Positions 54,650-57,559 of a DNA stretch of 57,559 bases are shown here, piece after piece (positions within the stretch are counted from its first letter, which is position 1; every line of letters starts with the position of its first letter). The stretch is from CAYRSS01 sp964426945 (GTDB taxonomy: Bacteria; Planctomycetota; Phycisphaerae; UBA1845). A program made the translations under genes and the position numbers. Below the pieces are notes generated by a model. It was not told the origin of the DNA. It saw only the letters and a list, made by a program, of their open reading frames with translations, and did no database searches. Where the stretch lies: positions 1-57,559 of the forward strand of contig CAYRSS010000023.1 in NCBI GenBank assembly GCA_964426945.1, in the 5' to 3' direction.

Positions 54650-56905
54650 TTGGCCCTCCGTGCCCAAAGCCAGCGCCCCTCCGACAGGCCCGATGACTGG
54701 CTCGTGCTTTCGCACGCCGCCAGCCTGACCGGTCTGTCGGAGCGGGCCTGGCGGGAGCGTGCGAAGGCGCTCGCGGATCGCGGCCTGGCGAAGCTGGCGC
54801 CGCCGCCGGGCGGGCGAGGGCGCCCGACCTGGTGGATTCACCGCAAGGCCCATGCCGAGCTCGTGCGGCGTGAGGCGACGCTCGACGTCCAGCGCGACGC
54901 CTTGTGTACAAAATTCGGCCTGCCGGCCACGGAGCTGGCGTACAAGCGGATGCGGTGGCTGACCGCCTGGCAGCGGGCGTGTGAGGAGCCCGGCGCCGCG
55001 AGCCGCAACGCGGTCGGCGCGCGGATCGTCGCCAAGGCCCGGCGGGTGGAGGGCGAGGGATTCGCGATCAGCGTTCGCAGCCTGCAAGCCTGGCGGACGG
55101 CGCAGCGCCGCGGCGGGCTGGAAGCCCTGATCGACGGTCGATCGATAGATCGTCGAGCCGATCCTGAGGGCGGGTCGAGCGCGGCCCGCAGCCCGGAAGC
55201 GGTCGCGTACTTCTACGGGCTGTATCACACCGAGCAGCGGAAGGGCGTGGCGGCCTGCCACGAAGCGACCGCCGCGGTCAGCGAGCTGAAGGGCTGGGCG
55301 TGGCCGGCGAGCTACAGCGCGACGCGGCAGTGGCTGGGGCGGTACGATGACCTGGCGATGACCTGCCTGATGCGCGAGGGCAAAGAAGCGTACTGCCATC
55401 GGTTTAACCGGTACATGGAAGTTGACTGGAGCGGCGTTGAGCCGGGCAAGTTCTACGTCACGGATCATACGCAGTGCGACTTCTGGGTGGAGTACAAGGG
55501 CGAGCAGCTCCGCCCCTGGCTGACGGCGGTGATGGACCGGCGCTCGCGCTGCGTGGTGGGCTGGCACCTGGGCATCAGCCCGCACCAGGACGCGATCCTC
55601 GCCGCCTTCCTTATGGCCTTCCGCGACTGGGCGGTCCCGGCCGTCATGCACATCGACAACGGGAAGGACTTTGCGTCGAAGCTGCTGACGGGCGTCACCA
55701 AAGACCAGCGGGCCGAGTTGATCCGCAGGTACGGCGGCGAATGGAAAGAACACCTGGTCGAGTGCAGCGATCCGCGATTCACGGGCGTGCTCAACGAGCT
55801 GGGCATCGACGTGATCTATGCGAGGCCGTACGCGCCCTGGGCGAAGGGCACCGTGGAGCGCTGGTATCTCATGTGTCACGAGCGATTCGACAAAGACCAG
55901 GCGACGTACTGCGGCAACAGCCCCGTCACGCGGCCAGAGTCACTGGAGGACGTGCGGGCCGGGCGCATCCGCCGGCCCCGCGAGGCCGGGGCGAAGGCGC
56001 CGGCCCTGGGCGTGATCGACGGCCGCGTGGTGCCCACGCTGGAGGAGGCTCGCGAGGTCATCGCGGCGTTCGTGACGTGGCATCACCATCGCCCGCACAA
56101 GGGCGAAGGCATGGATGGCCGGAGCCCGCTGGCCGTGTGGCACACCGCGACGGCGCTGCGCAAGGCTGACCCGGCGGCGCTGATGATGCTGATGCAGAGC
56201 CGCGGCGTGTACAAGGTCGGCCCTAACGGTGTGGGCCTGAAGATCGGCGGGGCGACGGTGCGGTATGGCCGTGATGCGCTGCTGCTGCAGCGCAAGAGGG
56301 CTCGCGAGGTTCTCATTCTGCAGGACCCGGCGGACGTGTCGCGATGCTTCGCACTGGAGCCCGAGTCGCGGCGGTTTATCTGTGAGCTGCTCGCCAACGA
56401 GCGCATCCCGGCGATGGCAACTAACGATGAAGTGCGTGAAGCGCACGCGAGGATGAACCGCGACCGGCGCATCCAGGACCGCGCGGCGAGGCAGAGTGCC
56501 TGGCGGTCGCGTAACGTCGCCGAGGAAATGCGGTCGCTGAGGGCGCAGCAGAAGGCGCCCGCCGCCCTGGGGCCGGAGTCGGCGCCGACGATCGTTCCCG
56601 TGGTCACGGGGCTGGAGGGCGTGGCCGAGCAGATCGCGGACCAGGCGGCGCGGGTGGGCCGGGAGCGAGCCGCGAGCGATGAGGCGAGCATGGATTGCGC
56701 CGCACTCTTCGCCCCGCCGCCAGTCGAGCTGCGAGCTGACGGCGTTCCGAGCTTCCGGGAGCACCTGTACGGCCAACGGCTCACTGACGCGGATCTGGAC
56801 TTCACCGCCTTCTACACCCCGCCGGCGGCCGGGGACGGTGAGGATGAAGACACGGATGGACCGTCGGGCATGGATGCCCCTTCACGACGAAGGGAGACCG
56901 CATGA
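54650..56905 (+). CDS. MuA-like DDE transposase
   Basis: 751 residues from a TTG at 54650 (MuA has 663). A winged N-terminal DNA-binding part (LVLSHAASLTGLSERAWRER; KLAPPPGGRGRPTWW) is followed by Ibeta/gamma-like helices and the RNase-H fold catalytic core: D272 (YVTDHTQ), D336 (VMHIDNGKD) and E403 (AKGTVERWYLM). A beta-barrel domain with RYGRDALLLQRKR follows, then a long charged tail ending FTAFYTPPAAGDGEDEDT. The DDE triad is intact. It should cut and join the phage ends to target DNA, with help from the MuB-like ATPase encoded next (ATGA overlap). Starting at TTG suggests low expression. Confidence 0.92.
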   Translation: MALRAQSQRPSDRPDDWLVLSHAASLTGLSERAWRERAKALADRGLAKLAPPPGGRGRPTWWIHRKAHAELVRREATLDVQRDALCTKFGLPATELAYKRMRWLTAWQRACEEPGAASRNAVGARIVAKARRVEGEGFAISVRSLQAWRTAQRRGGLEALIDGRSIDRRADPEGGSSAARSPEAVAYFYGLYHTEQRKGVAACHEATAAVSELKGWAWPASYSATRQWLGRYDDLAMTCLMREGKEAYCHRFNRYMEVDWSGVEPGKFYVTDHTQCDFWVEYKGEQLRPWLTAVMDRRSRCVVGWHLGISPHQDAILAAFLMAFRDWAVPAVMHIDNGKDFASKLLTGVTKDQRAELIRRYGGEWKEHLVECSDPRFTGVLNELGIDVIYARPYAPWAKGTVERWYLMCHERFDKDQATYCGNSPVTRPESLEDVRAGRIRRPREAGAKAPALGVIDGRVVPTLEEAREVIAAFVTWHHHRPHKGEGMDGRSPLAVWHTATALRKADPAALMMLMQSRGVYKVGPNGVGLKIGGATVRYGRDALLLQRKRAREVLILQDPADVSRCFALEPESRRFICELLANERIPAMATNDEVREAHARMNRDRRIQDRAARQSAWRSRNVAEEMRSLRAQQKAPAALGPESAPTIVPVVTGLEGVAEQIADQAARVGRERAASDEASMDCAALFAPPPVELRADGVPSFREHLYGQRLTDADLDFTAFYTPPAAGDGEDEDTDGPSGMDAPSRRRETA

Positions 56906-57559
56906 CCGACAGGCCAAAGAGCACGCCTGACCCGGCCTTCCAGGCACTCGCGGACGAAGCCCGCGTCGCGGTGTCGGCGCGGATGCTGCGCGAGGATGAG
57001 CCGCTGAAGGCGAATCAGCGGGCGGACATCGTCGAGCGCGTCGGCCGTTTCCTGGCTGAGCACGCCCTGACCGCGGATGACGCGGCGCAGGAGCTGGGCC
57101 TTGCGCCGCAGGACGTGAGCCTGATTCTATGCGTGGGGACGCCGCCGCCGTCGAAGGATCGCCAGCTCGCCCGGCTGCACAACTGGATGGAGCTGACGGC
57201 GCGCCGAATGGGCATTCTCGCCCGCCGCCGCTTCGTCGAAACGAGCGTGGCGAAAGAGATTCTGATCGTTGCTCGCACGACCGCGGAGACGATGGGGATC
57301 GGCGTGGTCTACGGGCCGGCGAGGATCGGCAAGTCTTTTACGCTGGCCGCGATCGTCGGCGAAGCGGCCTACGGGACGCCCGTCCTGGTGCGTGTTGAAG
57401 AGACGATGCGGCGCCCGCTGCCGCTGCTGCGGGCGCTGTGCGGCGCCTTCGGCCTGAAGACGGGCGGCTCTGCGGCGGATTCGATGCGACGGCTTGTCGG
57501 TCGGCTTAGCGGAACTAAGCGCCTCATCATGGTCGATGAGGCGGACCGGCTGCGCCCCA
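56902..57559 (+). CDS. MuB-like AAA+ ATPase (3' partial)
   Basis: The ATG overlaps the stop of the transposase gene; at least 219 residues are visible and the frame runs off the window. The N-terminal part holds an HTH-like region (ADIVERVGRFLAEHALTADD, then AAQELGLAPQDVSLIL), as in MuB. The ATPase core has Walker A GPARIGKS, a sensor region and Walker B LIMVDEADRL. It should form ATP-dependent filaments on target DNA, choose the target and activate the transposase. The MuA-MuB order and coupling are as in Mu. Confidence 0.9.
   Translation, partial: MTDRPKSTPDPAFQALADEARVAVSARMLREDEPLKANQRADIVERVGRFLAEHALTADDAAQELGLAPQDVSLILCVGTPPPSKDRQLARLHNWMELTARRMGILARRRFVETSVAKEILIVARTTAETMGIGVVYGPARIGKSFTLAAIVGEAAYGTPVLVRVEETMRRPLPLLRALCGAFGLKTGGSAADSMRRLVGRLSGTKRLIMVDEADRLRP

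Larger units (their letters stand above)
47649..57559. mobile_element. Mu-like transposable prophage (right side continues beyond window)
   Basis: Identified by a MuA-like DDE transposase followed by a MuB-like AAA ATPase, a Mu gpI-type protease, a gpT-type major capsid protein and a tape-measure-like protein. Two divergent operons start at a control region near 52.2 kb. The left limit is placed near 47.65 kb from repeats and the altered C-terminus of the isochorismatase gene; it is tentative. Portal, terminase and tail-tip genes are not seen and may lie beyond the window. Confidence 0.75.

Overview
The window (about 57.6 kb, GC-rich, with strong G/C bias at third codon positions) looks like a chromosome segment of a planctomycete, probably from the Phycisphaerae or a related uncultured group. 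The case rests on family content: a Tat-exported DUF1501 protein, a TPR protein paired with a CRTAC1/ASPIC protein, an IPTL-CTERM protein with Cys-rich repeats, a secreted nuclease-fold protein with a dockerin-like Asp-rich tail, and two large DUF5117-type metalloproteases. Short interspersed repeats and heptamer arrays add to the picture. No rRNA, tRNA or CRISPR array was recognised. TGA is used as a normal stop in many genes.

Layout. 1-9.4 kb: two D-Ala-D-Ala-ligase-like ATP-grasp enzymes, a DUF2179 membrane protein, DUF1501, a GNAT-histone deacetylase fusion, glycine C-acetyltransferase, an SRPBCC protein and a UVR-motif protein. 9.8-15.5 kb: a FlgM-like protein, a membrane protein, the IPTL-CTERM protein, then a minus-strand pair made of a Sua5/TsaC-low-molecular-weight phosphatase fusion and RpiB, plus two small genes. 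15.9-19.1 kb: TPR/CRTAC1 operon. 19.6-28.7 kb: a surface-glycan locus with glycosyltransferases, a flippase, a sulfotransferase, a TPR membrane protein and a GT2-DUF2304 pair. 28.7-34.5 kb: lipoprotein-ABC exporter operon, a methyltransferase, a secreted EEP-fold protein and an ACT protein. 34.6-40.2 kb: tandem metalloproteases. 40.5-43.0 kb: trpS-scpA-ridA. 43.0-47.7 kb: a tiny membrane-protein gene with an in-frame TGA, a secreted protein, a GbsR-type regulator with a palindromic operator, a structured intergenic region, a methyltransferase, a GT2 and an isochorismatase-family hydrolase.

From about 47.65 kb to the window end lies a Mu-like transposable prophage. Its plus-strand arm carries small early-type genes, an XRE regulator, a Mu gpI-like protease, a MuA-like DDE transposase and a MuB-like ATPase (cut by the window). 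Its minus-strand arm carries a gpT-like major capsid protein, other structural-type genes and a tape-measure-like protein. The arms diverge from a control region at 52.2-52.3 kb. Putting the capsid protease in the transposase operon and the capsid gene on the other strand departs from the Mu layout.

Items most worth testing: (1) the 54-codon reading frame at 43081-43245 with an in-frame TGA and a SECIS-like hairpin; (2) the split architecture and control elements of the Mu-like element; (3) the Sua5-YwlE-type fusion next to RpiB; (4) a structured intergenic element at 44.9-45.06 kb; (5) a recurring GCTACAAT-type promoter motif, in places so close to ATG that leaderless transcripts are expected; (6) heptamer repeats, one of them placed in frame inside an ATP-grasp gene.
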